Counted from the first letter of the stretch, positions 9,302 through 19,458 are shown. The stretch is DNA of 64,000 nt from Acinetobacter higginsii (GCF_000369525.1 NZ_KB850072.1:680760-744759); one strand, 5' to 3'. The notes: generated from the letters alone by a model not told the origin. Made by a program: numbers and translations.

Positions 9302-9640
9302 TTAATGATTTTCCGAAGCATGGTTGATGGTGTATTTAGGAATCTCGATTTCTAAATCTTCATCAACGATCTCTACTTGGCAAGACAGGCGAGAATCTGG
9401 TTCTAGGCCCCATGCGCGGTCAAGTAAGTCGGCTTCTACATCATTCATCTCTTCAAGGCTGTCAAAGCCTTTACGCACAACCACGTGACACGTGGTGCAG
9501 GCTGCAGACATGTCACAAGCATGTTCAATTTTAATGCCATTTTTTAATAAGCTTTGGCATAAATTGGCGTTATGTTCGACTTCAAATTCTGCACCTTCAG
9601 GGCAAATTTGTGCATGAGGAAGAACTTTAATACGTGGCAT
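9302..9640 (-). CDS. fdx: ISC-system [2Fe-2S] ferredoxin
   Basis: A 112-residue adrenodoxin-type ferredoxin that donates electrons during Fe-S cluster assembly on IscU. The cluster ligands are visible as CDMSAACTTC (C-x5-C-x2-C) plus a distal Cys in LSCQVE. The ATG at 9640 (MPRIKVLP) is chosen over a GTG nine bases upstream because AGGTG sits at the right distance and the protein then starts like other Fdx proteins. It is the last gene of the isc operon, 17 bp after hscA. No iscX follows. Confidence 0.95.
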   Translation of the reverse strand: MPRIKVLPHAQICPEGAEFEVEHNANLCQSLLKNGIKIEHACDMSAACTTCHVVVRKGFDSLEEMNDVEADLLDRAWGLEPDSRLSCQVEIVDEDLEIEIPKYTINHASENH

Positions 9641-9657
9641 ATTGATCACCTATACCT

Positions 9658-11517
9658 TTAGTTTGAGTTTGACCAATCTTCAAGTTTCGTACCTTTTAAG
9701 GCATGGTCAATATGTCGGTTCATACGAAGCGCAGCAAAGGCATCGCTATGAATTTTAAGTTGTTGAACGGCGTGTTCAATCGCTGCCAGCTCATCTGTCT
9801 TAAGACGGGCTCTTAACGCTTCAGCAGCAAGAATTAAGTCACGAGCCTGTTGCTGAGAGAGCAAATCAGTATCTGCTTTTAACGCTTGCTCTAAAGCCTC
9901 CAACTCACGTTGTGCTTCAACTTTGGTTTCTTGCAAGTGACGAAGATGTTTATCTTCCTCTGCATATTGGAAACCTTCAACCAGTAAGCGCTCAGTGTCT
10001 GCCGAAGATAGACCATAAGATGGTTTGATATCGATTTGTGCTTGAACACCAGACGTTGTTTCTTTCGCAGATACTGTGAGTAAGCCATCGGCATCGACTT
10101 GGAACGTTACTTCAATACGCGCTTGACCAGCAGTCATTGGTGGGATGCCATGTAATACAAAGCGGCCCAATGAACGGCAATGCTCAACCAGATCACGTTC
10201 ACCTTGCACCACATGAATCAACATCGCGGTTTGACCATCTTGATAGGTGGTAAATTCCTGACGACGTGCCACAGGAATCGCTGTATTACGTGAAATCAGA
10301 CGTTCAACCAAACCGCCCATGGTTTCAAGACCAAGAGAGAGCGGGGTCACATCAAGTAATAATGAGCCATCTTGGCTATTACCAATGAGCTGGTTTGCAG
10401 TGATTGATGCACCAATCGCAACCACTTCATCTGGGTTGATGGTGCAAAGAGGTTCACGTTTAAATAATTCATGTACCGCTTTTTGTACTGCGTAAGAGCG
10501 GGTAGAGCCGCCGACAAGAACGACATGTTCAATGTCATCGAGTTCAAGTTTAGCATCACGTAATACACGTTTGCACACGCTCATGGTTTTATCGAGTGCA
10601 ACTTGAATAATCGATTCAAAAGTTGAACGATCTAAAGTCAGACGATCATCCAATAGTTTTAATTCAGCAGAATCATGCTCTGTTAAATGTTCTTTGGCTT
10701 GACGTGCAGCAATAACGAATACAGCATATTCTTCATCACTTAAAGTTTCGATATTGAGCTGTTTTTTCGCCCATTTTACGATTAAGCGATCAAGATCATC
10801 ACCACCAAGGGCAGTGTGTCCACCTGTTGCAAGAACTTCAAATACGCCTTGTGAAAAACGTAAAATCGATACGTCGAAAGTACCACCACCTAGATCGTAA
10901 ATGACGTAGTTACGGTCAGTACTCAGATTGGTGTCTTGATCTAATCCATAAGCTACAGCAGCAGCGGTAGGTTCATTCAATAAACGTAAAACATTCAAAC
11001 CTGCAAGCTGAGCAGCATCACGCGTGGCTTGACGTTGTGCTTCATCAAAATAAGCAGGAACGGTAATCACCGCACCATTTACCGGATTACTCAGGCTTGC
11101 TTCAGCACGATCTTTTAACTGTTTTAAAATTTCAGCAGAAATTTCGACTGGTGTTTTACGACCAGCAGCGGTTTCAAATGCAGGCATTTCATTTTCTGCA
11201 CCTACGAGTGTGTAAGGATGCTGGAATTTGATATCTGCTTGTGAGCGACCCATAAAGCGTTTTACTGAAACAACTGTATTTTTAGGATCAGTCAGCATAA
11301 AAGGTTTAGCTTCATAGCCAAACGTCGTTGCATCCTTTGCATAGTGAACAATAGACGGCAGTAATACTTGGTCTTTGTCATCTTGTAGAACTTTCGGTTT
11401 TCCCGATAGCACTGTCGCCACTAAAGAGTGGGTTGTCCCTAAGTCAATGCCGATCGCAATACGATGTTGATGCGGGGCAGTAGCTTGACCTGGTTCAGCA
11501 ATTTGCAAAAGCGCCAT
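9658..11517 (-). CDS. hscA: Fe-S assembly Hsp70 chaperone HscA
   Basis: A 619-residue Hsp70 specialised for IscU. The ATPase domain (about 20-390) carries [13 protein letters not shown], the phosphate-2 loop [10 protein letters not shown] and VVLVGGSTR; the substrate domain follows ([16 protein letters not shown]). With its co-chaperone HscB, encoded immediately upstream, it binds the LPPVK motif of IscU and promotes cluster release. It lies within the isc operon. Confidence 0.97.
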   Translation of the reverse strand: MALLQIAEPGQATAPHQHRIAIGIDLGTTHSLVATVLSGKPKVLQDDKDQVLLPSIVHYAKDATTFGYEAKPFMLTDPKNTVVSVKRFMGRSQADIKFQHPYTLVGAENEMPAFETAAGRKTPVEISAEILKQLKDRAEASLSNPVNGAVITVPAYFDEAQRQATRDAAQLAGLNVLRLLNEPTAAAVAYGLDQDTNLSTDRNYVIYDLGGGTFDVSILRFSQGVFEVLATGGHTALGGDDLDRLIVKWAKKQLNIETLSDEEYAVFVIAARQAKEHLTEHDSAELKLLDDRLTLDRSTFESIIQVALDKTMSVCKRVLRDAKLELDDIEHVVLVGGSTRSYAVQKAVHELFKREPLCTINPDEVVAIGASITANQLIGNSQDGSLLLDVTPLSLGLETMGGLVERLISRNTAIPVARRQEFTTYQDGQTAMLIHVVQGERDLVEHCRSLGRFVLHGIPPMTAGQARIEVTFQVDADGLLTVSAKETTSGVQAQIDIKPSYGLSSADTERLLVEGFQYAEEDKHLRHLQETKVEAQRELEALEQALKADTDLLSQQQARDLILAAEALRARLKTDELAAIEHAVQQLKIHSDAFAALRMNRHIDHALKGTKLEDWSNSN

Positions 11518-11555
11518 GCGTGCGGTATCCCTTGAAAATAATCGGTAACAGCGGA

Positions 11556-12074
11556 TTAAAAATCATCATCGAGGTCGAAGCTTTCTTCTTCGTCCAACAT
11601 GCGATCTTCAGCTTTATCAATATCATTCATAACACGTTGGAAAAAACGTAATTTACGAACAGTATCACGTGCTTCTGCCCAATCTTCGTCAGCAAAATCA
11701 ATTTTAAATTCGCGAACTAGACCATCGATCCACTGTTGAATTTCAACTTTTAACGTATTTAGTTGCTCTGTAGATGTTGCTTCATCTAATTGTTCACGCA
11801 TTTCGAGTGCAGATTGCAAAAATTCAAAATCACTAATGGATTGATCCAGATGATGATCTTGTTTTTTTAAGGCAAGTAGATATGCCGCACGACTATCAAC
11901 TTGTGAGAGTACTTTATACGCTTGGTTGATTTCGCTTGACTTGATCAATGCCTGATCTTTGTCAGTGGCTTTATCTGGGTGATATTGCTGTTGCAAACTT
12001 AAAAACTGTTTTTTTAAAGCTGCTAAATCTATATCGAGTGCTTCGGGTAATTGGAACAACTCAAAATGATTCAT
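11556..12074 (-). CDS. hscB: Fe-S assembly J-protein HscB
   Basis: A 172-residue co-chaperone. The N-terminal J domain includes the HPD motif ([12 protein letters not shown], about residue 37) that stimulates HscA ATPase; the C-terminal three-helix bundle (about 80-165) binds IscU. The length matches E. coli HscB (171). It sits between iscA and hscA in the operon. Confidence 0.96.
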   Translation of the reverse strand: MNHFELFQLPEALDIDLAALKKQFLSLQQQYHPDKATDKDQALIKSSEINQAYKVLSQVDSRAAYLLALKKQDHHLDQSISDFEFLQSALEMREQLDEATSTEQLNTLKVEIQQWIDGLVREFKIDFADEDWAEARDTVRKLRFFQRVMNDIDKAEDRMLDEEESFDLDDDF

Positions 12075-12158
12075 GGGAGATGAATTCCGCTATTGATAAA
12101 TACGTTAAAACAGTGCGGAACACACTGTTTTGACGAAAAGAAAGAGGGGTGTTGCCAG

Positions 12159-12479
12159 TTAAACAGTAAATGATTCACCGCAACCACATTCACCTTTTTG
12201 ATTTGGGTTGTTAAATTCAAAGCCTTCATTCAGACCATTTTTGACATAGTCCATCTCTAAACCATTGAGATAAACTAAGCTTTTCGGGTCAACAAAAACT
12301 TTAACGCCAAGTTGTTCAAATACTTGATCATGCGTATCGACATCATCGACAAACTCAAGTACATAAGCCAACCCAGAACAACCCGAAGTTTTCACGCCAA
12401 TACGAATGCCTTCGCCCTTACCGCGGTTTTGCAGGTAATTGCTGATGTGACTCGCAGCATTTTCAGTTAAATGGATCAT
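12159..12479 (-). CDS. iscA: A-type Fe-S carrier IscA
   Basis: A 106-residue A-type scaffold/carrier protein. The three conserved cysteines are visible: one in [10 protein letters not shown] and two in the C-terminal ECGCGESF. It receives clusters and delivers them, mainly as [4Fe-4S], to target proteins. It is 29 bp downstream of iscU. Confidence 0.96.
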   Translation of the reverse strand: MIHLTENAASHISNYLQNRGKGEGIRIGVKTSGCSGLAYVLEFVDDVDTHDQVFEQLGVKVFVDPKSLVYLNGLEMDYVKNGLNEGFEFNNPNQKGECGCGESFTV

Positions 12480-12508
12480 GAAAACTCCAATGTTATTTCG
12501 TTCATCAA

Positions 12509-12895
12509 TTAAGCTTTCGCTTTCTTGCCACGATAGTCTTCAATCGCAGCTTTAATTGCATCTTCAGCCAATACAGAGCAGTGTACTTTTACTGGTGGAA
12601 GTGCAAGCTCAGTCGCAATATCAATATTCTTGATTGATTGAGCTTCATCAAGCGTTTTACCTTTTAACCACTCGGTTACAAGAGAACTTGATGCAATTGC
12701 AGAACCACAGCCGTAAGTTTTGAAGCGAGCTTCTTCAATTACGCCATTGTCATCGACTTGAATTTGTAGACGCATTACGTCGCCACACGCTGGTGCACCG
12801 ACCATACCTGTACCTACGTTTTCTGCATTTTTGTCTAAAACGCCAACATTACGAGGATTTTCGTAATGATCAATTACTTTTTCGCTATAAGCCAT
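12509..12895 (-). CDS. iscU: Fe-S cluster scaffold IscU
   Basis: A 128-residue scaffold on which [2Fe-2S] clusters are built. The three cluster cysteines ([24 protein letters not shown]) and the HscA-recognition motif LPPVK are all present, as is the Asp in ACGD needed for cluster turnover. It starts at [18 protein letters not shown] as in other proteobacteria. Confidence 0.98.
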   Translation of the reverse strand: MAYSEKVIDHYENPRNVGVLDKNAENVGTGMVGAPACGDVMRLQIQVDDNGVIEEARFKTYGCGSAIASSSLVTEWLKGKTLDEAQSIKNIDIATELALPPVKVHCSVLAEDAIKAAIEDYRGKKAKA

Positions 12896-12974
12896 GTTGC
12901 TTCTCCAAACCTCGGGGTCAGCCTAATATTAATATGAGGGTAAAAACACGTTTTTCAATTGAGGGTTCAATGAA

Positions 12975-14192
12975 TTAGTGTTCAGCCCATTCAACTGTTG
13001 AAAGGTCGATACCTTCTTTGTACATATCCCAAAGCGGAGAAAGTTCACGCAATTTCTCAACTGCAGCTTTGGTAATTGTTAACACGTGATCAATATCTGC
13101 TTCAGTTGTGTATTTACCAAAACTGAAACGGATTGAACTGTGTGCTAACTCATCAGATAAACCTAAAGCACGTAAAACGTATGAAGGCTCTAAAGTTGCA
13201 GATGTACATGCTGAACCGCTTGAAACAGCAACATCTTTCAGTGCCATCATCAGTGATTCACCTTCAACAAAGTTGAAGCTGACATTTAGATAGTTTGCAA
13301 CGTTTTGTGTTGGGTGGCCATTCAAGAACACTTGTTCAAGGTCTTGTAAACCATTCCAAAGCTTGTCGCGTAATTTACGGATACGCTCTTGCTCTGCTTG
13401 CATCGTTTTGCCAGCAATTTCAAAAGCCTCACCCATACCAACAATTTGGTGTGTCGCTAAAGTACCAGAACGCATACCACGCTCATGACCACCACCGTGC
13501 ATTTGTGCTTTTAAGCGAACACGTGGGCTACGGCGAACAAAAAGTGCACCAATACCTTTAGGGCCATAAATTTTGTGACCAGAGAAACTCATCAAGTCGA
13601 CTTTCATGGTTGAAAGATCAATTTCAACTTTACCAGCTGCTTGAGCGGCATCGACATGGAAGAATGTTTTATTGGCACGAGTTAATTCACCAATTGCAGC
13701 AACGTCTGTTACGGTACCGATTTCATTGTTCACCATCATGAGTGATACAAGAATGGTATCAGGGCGTAAAGCTGCTTTAACCATTTCAGGTGTAATTAAA
13801 CCTGTACGTGGTTCTGGTTCTAAATATGTAATTTCGAAACCTTGTTCTTCAAGCTCACGGCAAGGATCTAACACAGCTTTGTGTTCGATTTTACTTGTAA
13901 TGATGTGTTTGCCTTTTGAGCCGTAGAATTGAGCAATCCCTTTTAATGCAAGGTTGTCAGATTCAGTCGCACCTGAAGTCCACACGATTTCACGAGGGTC
14001 TGCTTTGATTAAATTTGCAACTTGCTCACGCGCATACTCAGCTTTTTCTTCGGCTTGCCAACCATAAGCATGTGAACGTGACGCAGGGTTACCAAAAGTC
14101 CCTTCGAACGTTAAACACTCCACCATACGTTCTGCAACTTCAGGCAGTACAGGAGTGGTTGCTGCGTAATCAAGATAAATTGGACGTTTCAT
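12975..14192 (-). CDS. iscS: Cysteine desulfurase IscS
   Basis: A 405-residue PLP enzyme that takes sulfur from cysteine and passes it to IscU and to tRNA thiolation factors. The PLP lysine lies in [13 protein letters not shown] and the mobile catalytic cysteine in [14 protein letters not shown]. Its start is separated from the iscR stop by a single base (TGA C ATG), so the two are likely translationally coupled. Confidence 0.98.
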   Translation of the reverse strand: MKRPIYLDYAATTPVLPEVAERMVECLTFEGTFGNPASRSHAYGWQAEEKAEYAREQVANLIKADPREIVWTSGATESDNLALKGIAQFYGSKGKHIITSKIEHKAVLDPCRELEEQGFEITYLEPEPRTGLITPEMVKAALRPDTILVSLMMVNNEIGTVTDVAAIGELTRANKTFFHVDAAQAAGKVEIDLSTMKVDLMSFSGHKIYGPKGIGALFVRRSPRVRLKAQMHGGGHERGMRSGTLATHQIVGMGEAFEIAGKTMQAEQERIRKLRDKLWNGLQDLEQVFLNGHPTQNVANYLNVSFNFVEGESLMMALKDVAVSSGSACTSATLEPSYVLRALGLSDELAHSSIRFSFGKYTTEADIDHVLTITKAAVEKLRELSPLWDMYKEGIDLSTVEWAEH

Positions 14193-14193
14193 G

Positions 14194-14667
14194 TCAAATA
14201 CCTGTAACCGATAGAAGGGCTGAATCTAAACTTGGTGAATTTTGGCGTAGAGCAACAGTTTGAACGTTGTCACGCGCAATTAAATCAGCAAGCGTGATTT
14301 TTGCGAGATAATCGGCAATATGGTGGGAGAGTTCTTGCCATAAGTCGTGCGTTAAACACATTGCACCATTCTGGCAGTTGCCTTTGTGGTCACAACGGGT
14401 TGCATCAACAGTTTCATTTACAGCTTCGATAATTTCTAGCACGGTGATTTCACTTGCAGTGCGCGCAAGGTGATAGCCACCATTTGCACCACGAACGCTT
14501 GAAACTAACCCATGACGTTTAAGTTTTGCGAATAACTGTTCTAAATAAGCGACTGAAATGGATTGGCGTGCTGCTATTTCCGCAAGCGTGATCGTTTGTT
14601 CAGTTGGCTGCAAAGCTAAATCAAGTAGAGCAGTCACTGCGTAACGACCGCGAGTTGTAAGACGCAT
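14194..14667 (-). CDS. iscR: Rrf2-family Fe-S sensing regulator IscR
   Basis: A 157-residue repressor/activator that senses Fe-S status by carrying a [2Fe-2S] cluster. The winged helix starts [19 protein letters not shown], and the ligand cysteines [14 protein letters not shown] show the exact C-x5-C-x5-C spacing of IscR. The frame opens at a GTG 12 bases upstream, but MRLT is the conserved start. The holo-form should repress its own operon through the site at 14713-14729. Confidence 0.96.
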   Translation of the reverse strand: MRLTTRGRYAVTALLDLALQPTEQTITLAEIAARQSISVAYLEQLFAKLKRHGLVSSVRGANGGYHLARTASEITVLEIIEAVNETVDATRCDHKGNCQNGAMCLTHDLWQELSHHIADYLAKITLADLIARDNVQTVALRQNSPSLDSALLSVTGI

Positions 14668-14700
14668 GATTCGGTACACATGGTTAGACTAGATAGGTAA

Positions 14701-14729
14701 ATTTTATGAATTCCGACTAAAATAGTCAA
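14701..14729 (-). promoter_or_regulatory. isc operon promoter with embedded type 1 IscR site
   Basis: Read on the minus strand: -35 TTGACT (14724-14729), 17-bp spacer, -10 TAAAAT (14701-14706). The dyad TTGACTATTTTAGTCGG (14713-14729) fits the core of the type 1 IscR consensus (YYGACTRWWWYAGTCRR) at every position and covers the -35, the expected geometry for repression by [2Fe-2S]-IscR. Confidence 0.85.
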
Positions 14730-14774
14730 GTTTTAAATTGTCATTATCAGTGTGAAAAGTAAAATATATTGGAA

Positions 14775-15422
14775 TTATTGTATCCACGTATTATAAACAA
14801 AAAAAGCAATGAAAATAAAGCTCAATACCGCAAAGCTGATATTAATCAAGCGCTGACGTTTTTGCAGGCGGTGAATACGGTTTTGATATTGTTTTACTTC
14901 AACCAACAACGTGTTGATTTCAGAGCGCTGCTGATCAATTTTATCTAAGAGTGGGGCAATGCGTTGCTGAGATGCAACGGCTTCAGCTTCATCATTAAAT
15001 AGATTTAACCATTGTTTCCAGTTTGCCAGAATGCTGGAGAGCGTAAGGTGTGGAAGTAAATCTAAAAATTCTTCAGCGAGAACGGCATCACCAAGGATAC
15101 GCATATTGGTAATGCTGCGCTGATTGTTAAACACAAAAATCTTAATCAGATCGATGAGTGTGCTATTAATCTCTAAATCGATGTTACGATCCAGTGCTTT
15201 CATATCGAACAACAAACCTTTTTCGGTAAATTGGATATAAAAGTCAAAGAACGGAATGTAGCTATTGATGCGAATCGTCATCTTTTTATCGATGAGCTTT
15301 TTTGCTTGCAAGCGCAATCCCGCATCATGCGTAAGGACGAAGGAGAAAAAAGTTTCTAAAACAATGATGACAATGTTTAGCAACAAATGGGGGTGTTTAT
15401 GTCTTTGTTGCGTATCACTCAT
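14775..15422 (-). CDS. Membrane-anchored protein with SCP2/UbiJ-like region
   Basis: A 215-residue protein. Residues 15-140 resemble the SCP2-like lipid-binding fold of UbiJ in length and in the segment MRILGDAVLAEEFLDLLPHL, where UbiJ proteins have a GDxxLAxxxxxLL motif. A coiled coil follows (about 155-190, including IDQQRSEINTLLVEVKQ), and a single C-terminal transmembrane helix (about 193-211) anchors it. The ATG at 15422 (MSDTQQRH) is preferred to a TTG 21 bases upstream. The SCP2 assignment is inference. A role in handling a lipid or quinone at the membrane is possible but unproven. Confidence 0.6.
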   Translation of the reverse strand: MSDTQQRHKHPHLLLNIVIIVLETFFSFVLTHDAGLRLQAKKLIDKKMTIRINSYIPFFDFYIQFTEKGLLFDMKALDRNIDLEINSTLIDLIKIFVFNNQRSITNMRILGDAVLAEEFLDLLPHLTLSSILANWKQWLNLFNDEAEAVASQQRIAPLLDKIDQQRSEINTLLVEVKQYQNRIHRLQKRQRLINISFAVLSFIFIAFFVYNTWIQ

Positions 15423-15630
15423 AGATCTCTTTTTCCTTGCCAATAACGTTAAAACAATAAAATCTGTAAACTTTGAGTATCCTTACTCAATTGTTAAAAA
15501 TAATTTACATGACTTTATTGCTTTGTAGAACAGTTTTTTAAAACGATCAAGTCTTAACTTTGATATTATAAAAACATTTTTATGGTTAAATACGACATAC
15601 TGTTTGTAAAGAGCTTAGGAGTAATGGTCA

Positions 15631-16086
15631 ATGGATAACTCAAACATAGAAAATCCTAACGAAGAAGCTGAAGTAAAAACTAAGCCAAAATCAAAGAGTT
15701 CTAAAAAATCTGCACTGGATTTCAAAAAATATACACAACAAATTTGGCTTGCTGGTTTGGGTGCTTTTTCACGTGCTGAAGAAGAAGGAAATAAATTGTT
15801 TGACTCACTGGTCAAGGTCGGTGAAGAGCTTGAGTCGAAAACAGTCGATTTCGCAGACAATACGGTTGGCAAGGTCACAGAGAAAGCCAAAGAGTCTGTA
15901 ACAGATACCAAAGACAAAGTTGAAAAGATTTTAGATACGGGCGTAAATCACTCTTTGAATCGTATTGGCTTGGTGACGCCGAAGGATCTTCAGCATATCG
16001 AACAGCTTCTTGTGCAGTTGCATATCAAAGTGGATGCTTTGATTGAAGAAAATAACCAATTGAAGGCTAAATTGAATAAAAAGTAA
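15631..16086 (+). CDS. Phasin-family (PhaF/PhaI-like) protein
   Basis: A 151-residue protein of the polyhydroxyalkanoate granule-associated family. After a Lys-rich N-terminus, the diagnostic segment QIWLAGLGAFSRAEEEGNKLFDSLVKVGEELESK is visible at about residues 35-70. A long amphipathic, coiled-coil-prone helix and a C-terminal HIKVDALIEENNQLKAKLNKK follow. Such proteins coat PHA granules or act as general helical stabilisers; no PHA synthase gene lies in the window. AGGAG precedes the ATG. Confidence 0.85.
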   Translation: MDNSNIENPNEEAEVKTKPKSKSSKKSALDFKKYTQQIWLAGLGAFSRAEEEGNKLFDSLVKVGEELESKTVDFADNTVGKVTEKAKESVTDTKDKVEKILDTGVNHSLNRIGLVTPKDLQHIEQLLVQLHIKVDALIEENNQLKAKLNKK

Positions 16087-16157
16087 AAAAAATGCTGGTA
16101 ACTGGTCCGTTTATGTCGTTTTTCAGTATTTATTTTAATTAAAAGGTCTTTCTAGTA

Positions 16158-16187
16158 TTGCGTTCTCCCCCAAAGCATTGCTATAAA
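16158..16187 (+). promoter_or_regulatory. Candidate hupB promoter
   Basis: TTGCGT and TATAAA with an 18-bp spacer, ending about 68 bases before the hupB start codon. A reasonable sigma-70 match, by inspection only. Confidence 0.45.
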
Positions 16188-16254
16188 GGCGTCATGGCCT
16201 TTTAAACTATAGCCTTGGATCTTAACAAACGATATTAAGAGGATATTTTTTATC

Positions 16255-16527
16255 ATGAATAAATCAGAATTAATTGATGCGATTGCTGAAAAAGGGGGAG
16301 TGTCTAAATCGGATGCTGGTAAGGCACTCGATGCGACAATTGCATCAATCACTGAAGCACTTAAAAAAGGTGACACGGTTACTTTAGTTGGTTTCGGTAC
16401 TTTCAGCGTGAAAGAACGTGCTGCTCGTACTGGTCGTAACCCTAAGACTGGTGAAGAACTTCAAATCAAAGCAAGCAAAGTACCTAGCTTCAAAGCTGGT
16501 AAGGGTTTAAAAGATTCGGTTGCGTAA
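16255..16527 (+). CDS. hupB: DNA-binding protein HU-beta
   Basis: A 90-residue HU/IHF-family nucleoid protein. It starts [25 protein letters not shown] and carries the beta-arm signature [13 protein letters not shown] with the intercalating Pro, followed by [14 protein letters not shown]. It binds DNA without strong sequence preference and bends it. It has its own strong terminator and lies directly upstream of ppiD, the hupB-ppiD order also seen in E. coli. Confidence 0.97.
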   Translation: MNKSELIDAIAEKGGVSKSDAGKALDATIASITEALKKGDTVTLVGFGTFSVKERAARTGRNPKTGEELQIKASKVPSFKAGKGLKDSVA

Positions 16528-16542
16528 TCTTTTTAAATCAAT

Positions 16543-16570
16543 AAACGCACCATTCAGGGTGCGTTTTTTA
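16543..16570 (+). terminator. hupB terminator
   Basis: Perfect AAACGCACC/GGGTGCGTTT stem, five-base loop, followed by a T run. Confidence 0.9.
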
Positions 16571-16666
16571 TTTATTGAATGAAAAAGTTAATTTGATCTT
16601 TATTCTGCATTCATTCGTCTTTGTTTTTCAGTTAAAATTGCCCCGAAATAAAATATTGGAATTCTT

Positions 16667-18538
16667 ATGGAATCGTTTCGTACTCTCATTAAGGGTTGGT
16701 TGGGTAAAGTCCTGCTCGTTTTGTTTTTGACCCCTTTAGCACTTGTAGGGATTGAAGGATATTTTAGTGGTAGCAATAAAGCAGACGTTGCGAAATCGGT
16801 AAACGGTCAAGATATTTCTAATAAAGAATTAGAAAGTGCAACCAAGAACTATAAAGACCAGTATTTGTCATTGGTCAAAGGTGATGAGTCTCTTTTAAAT
16901 TTACCTGTCATTCAGGAAAAAGCATTGGATGCACTTGTTGCACGCAGTTTGTTGCAACAGCAAGCTGAAAAGTTAGGTATGACTTTAAGTGATGTACAGC
17001 TTGAGCAAATGTTAGCTCAGCAGCCAAGCTTCCAAGAAAATGGACAGTTTTCACAAAAATTATATGAAAACTATTTGCGTTCTGTAGGGATGACGAATCA
17101 GGCGTTGATTGCTAGCTTGCGTCAAGACCATGCGCTTAAAATGATTTCAACATCATTGATGGATTATGCATTGGTGAGCAAGTCTGATGTACAGCAGTTA
17201 GCTAATTTGCAAACGGAACAACGTACTTTGCATTTGGCAAGTATTAAGCTAGATGATTATAAAAAAGGCGTGACTGTATCGAATCAAGAAATTGCTGACT
17301 ATTACAACAAGCATAAAAACGAGTTTAAGCAAGTTGCCAGTGTTGATGTTGATTATGTTGTACTTACACCAGCATTATTGCCGAAAGCAAACCTTGCGGT
17401 AACTGAAGCTGATTTACAGCAAGCTTATACTGCATTTGTGGACAAGCAACAAAAAGATGTAAAGCGTGAAGTTAAGCATATCTTAATTACCACAGATGCG
17501 CGTGATGACGCGGCTGCTCAGAAACTTGCCAATGAAGTTTACGCTAAAATTCAAGCAGGTGAGTCATTTGCTCAAGCAGCAGCTCAGTACTCTGAAGACC
17601 CAAGCTCTAAAGCGAATGGCGGTTTAGTTGAAGCCTACGCACCTGGGGTATTCTCAGCTGACTTTGATAATGCGGTTACTGCATTGAAAAATGGCCAGAT
17701 TTCTAAGCCTGTTAAAACACAATATGGTTATCACATCATTGAAGCCAATGCACCAGTTGCCAATATTCCTTCATTTGAGGCTGAAAAAGCACGTTTAACG
17801 GCTGAGGTTGAAAAATCGAAAGCTGCGAATTTATTCAGTGATACAGTGAATAATTTAAACGAAATGGTTGTTGGTGGTGATTCACTTGATGTTGTTGCGC
17901 AAGAAGTAAAAGGTGCACGTATTGAATCTGCTAATGCTGTGACCTTAACAACCGATAATCCATATTTAAGTGATTTGAGCGTTAAAGCAAAATTGTTCAA
18001 TGATGATGTGAAAAACGGTGATCGTAATGCATCTTCAAATATTCAAATGGCGAATGGTGATACGATTTGGATCAAAGTACGTAATTACCATGCAGCAGGT
18101 GTAAAACCTTTAAACGAGGCAACTGCTGATGTCAAAGCGAAAGTCATTGAAGCAAAAGCATATAAAGCTGCTCAAGCGAAAATTGCAACAATCCTTGCTG
18201 ACTTTAAAACTCAGCCAGCTGCTCAGGTGGTTGCTAAATCTCAAGTCACTTTTGAAAATGCAGGCACATTCGCTCGTTCACAAGGTTTAAAACGTCCTAT
18301 TGAACGTGCAGCATTCAGTATTCCTGCACCAAGCAAAGATGGTTTATGGTCTGCAACGACTGCCAAGTTGCCAAATGAATTAGTGATCGTTGCTGTTTCA
18401 AATGTAAATAGCAGTGTAGCAAGCACTTTACCCGCAGAACAGTTACAAGAGTTGAATAAGCTTTATCAACAGTTCCGTGGTCAGCAGGTCTTGGAAGACT
18501 ATACTGAATACTTGAAATCACAAGCAAAGATCAAATAA
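16667..18538 (+). CDS. ppiD: Periplasmic folding chaperone PpiD
   Basis: A 623-residue SurA/PpiD-type protein anchored by one N-terminal transmembrane helix (about residues 15-33, LLVLFLTPLALVGIEGYF), with the rest in the periplasm. A SurA-like N-domain spans about 40-190, and a parvulin-type peptidyl-prolyl isomerase domain covers about 262-365 (KREVKHILI to TQYGYHIIEA). In E. coli PpiD works at the SecYEG exit with YfgM. Its position after hupB matches E. coli. No truncation is visible. Confidence 0.93.
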   Translation: MESFRTLIKGWLGKVLLVLFLTPLALVGIEGYFSGSNKADVAKSVNGQDISNKELESATKNYKDQYLSLVKGDESLLNLPVIQEKALDALVARSLLQQQAEKLGMTLSDVQLEQMLAQQPSFQENGQFSQKLYENYLRSVGMTNQALIASLRQDHALKMISTSLMDYALVSKSDVQQLANLQTEQRTLHLASIKLDDYKKGVTVSNQEIADYYNKHKNEFKQVASVDVDYVVLTPALLPKANLAVTEADLQQAYTAFVDKQQKDVKREVKHILITTDARDDAAAQKLANEVYAKIQAGESFAQAAAQYSEDPSSKANGGLVEAYAPGVFSADFDNAVTALKNGQISKPVKTQYGYHIIEANAPVANIPSFEAEKARLTAEVEKSKAANLFSDTVNNLNEMVVGGDSLDVVAQEVKGARIESANAVTLTTDNPYLSDLSVKAKLFNDDVKNGDRNASSNIQMANGDTIWIKVRNYHAAGVKPLNEATADVKAKVIEAKAYKAAQAKIATILADFKTQPAAQVVAKSQVTFENAGTFARSQGLKRPIERAAFSIPAPSKDGLWSATTAKLPNELVIVAVSNVNSSVASTLPAEQLQELNKLYQQFRGQQVLEDYTEYLKSQAKIK

Positions 18539-18553
18539 GTTTGTTCTAAGCAT

Positions 18554-18585
18554 AAAAAAGCCAGTTTAAACAAACTGGCTTTTTT
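18554..18585. terminator. Bidirectional terminator between ppiD and the CpoB-like gene
   Basis: AAAAAAGCCAGTTT/AAACTGGCTTTTTT, an uninterrupted stem with A and T runs, between convergent genes. Confidence 0.9.
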
Positions 18586-18600
18586 ATTGGAGGCGATAAA

Positions 18601-19458
18601 CTATTTTTTCTGAATAAATTTAGCTTCTTCAGATTGTGGGTATTGGCTGAGCAGCTTGCTTTTATATTGATTTGCTAAAGCAGTGTTTTTGTCTACTTCT
18701 TTGGCAATACTATATAACTGATAAACTGCACGAGATGCTTTAGCAGAATTTGGATAGCGTGTTGCTACAATATTATAGTTCTGTTTGGCAGCTTTATAGT
18801 CTACAGGCTCAACGGCCAAGTAAAATTCAGCTAACCAAAAATATGCATTACCAACATAAATACCATTCGGATGGTTTTTAATGAAGTTTTGCATTGGTTG
18901 AATGGCTTTTTTTGCACCACCTTGTTTATAGGCATCAAGTGCAACAGTATAGGCTGCTTTTTCTAACTCGATTTGATTGGTGGTATTGCTGGTTGTTGCT
19001 GTATTGGGCTGTGGTGGTTGCTCGGCGGCTGGTGCTTGTGGTTTCACAGGTGGTGTCTGTTGCTGTGCTGCGGGTGCTGTCGGTGCAATAACAGGTGCAG
19101 CCGTATCTGTGGCCGCGCCTGCCGTAGCTCCATCTTGAGCTTCAGGGTTATCTTCTGGTGGATCAATTTTTTGCGAAAGCAGTTCTAAGCGTTGATCAAG
19201 ATCAGTATAGCGATTGGTGAGCTCTTTCTTTAATTGCTCTATCGCATTGTCATGTTCTTCAAGTTGACCACGTAACTTACGAATTTCTTCTTCAAGTTTT
19301 TGGTTCTTTTGCATGATTTCCCAGTTCAAGCTTGGAGAACCTGCAACAACATTATTGGCCTGTTGTTGGCTTAAAGAGCGCGATTCAATAGGAACATTGG
19401 CATATAAATGTGCACTGCTGAGCAGGGCAATAAAAAGTACGGAATGCTTTTTTAGCAT
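18601..19458 (-). CDS. Periplasmic CpoB/YbgF-like protein
   Basis: A 285-residue exported protein. A signal peptide (residues 1-20, ending SAHLYA) is followed by a coiled coil (about 45-100, NQKLEEEIRKLRGQLEEHDNAI) like the YbgF trimerisation helix. Next come an Ala/Pro/Gln-rich linker (about 105-155) and TPR-like repeats (about 165-280, including GAKKAIQPMQNFIKNHPNG and DYKAAKQNYNIVATRYPNS). CpoB links peptidoglycan synthesis with Tol-Pal. No tol or pal gene is adjacent, so a true CpoB role is uncertain; a paralogue is possible. Confidence 0.75.
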   Translation of the reverse strand: MLKKHSVLFIALLSSAHLYANVPIESRSLSQQQANNVVAGSPSLNWEIMQKNQKLEEEIRKLRGQLEEHDNAIEQLKKELTNRYTDLDQRLELLSQKIDPPEDNPEAQDGATAGAATDTAAPVIAPTAPAAQQQTPPVKPQAPAAEQPPQPNTATTSNTTNQIELEKAAYTVALDAYKQGGAKKAIQPMQNFIKNHPNGIYVGNAYFWLAEFYLAVEPVDYKAAKQNYNIVATRYPNSAKASRAVYQLYSIAKEVDKNTALANQYKSKLLSQYPQSEEAKFIQKK

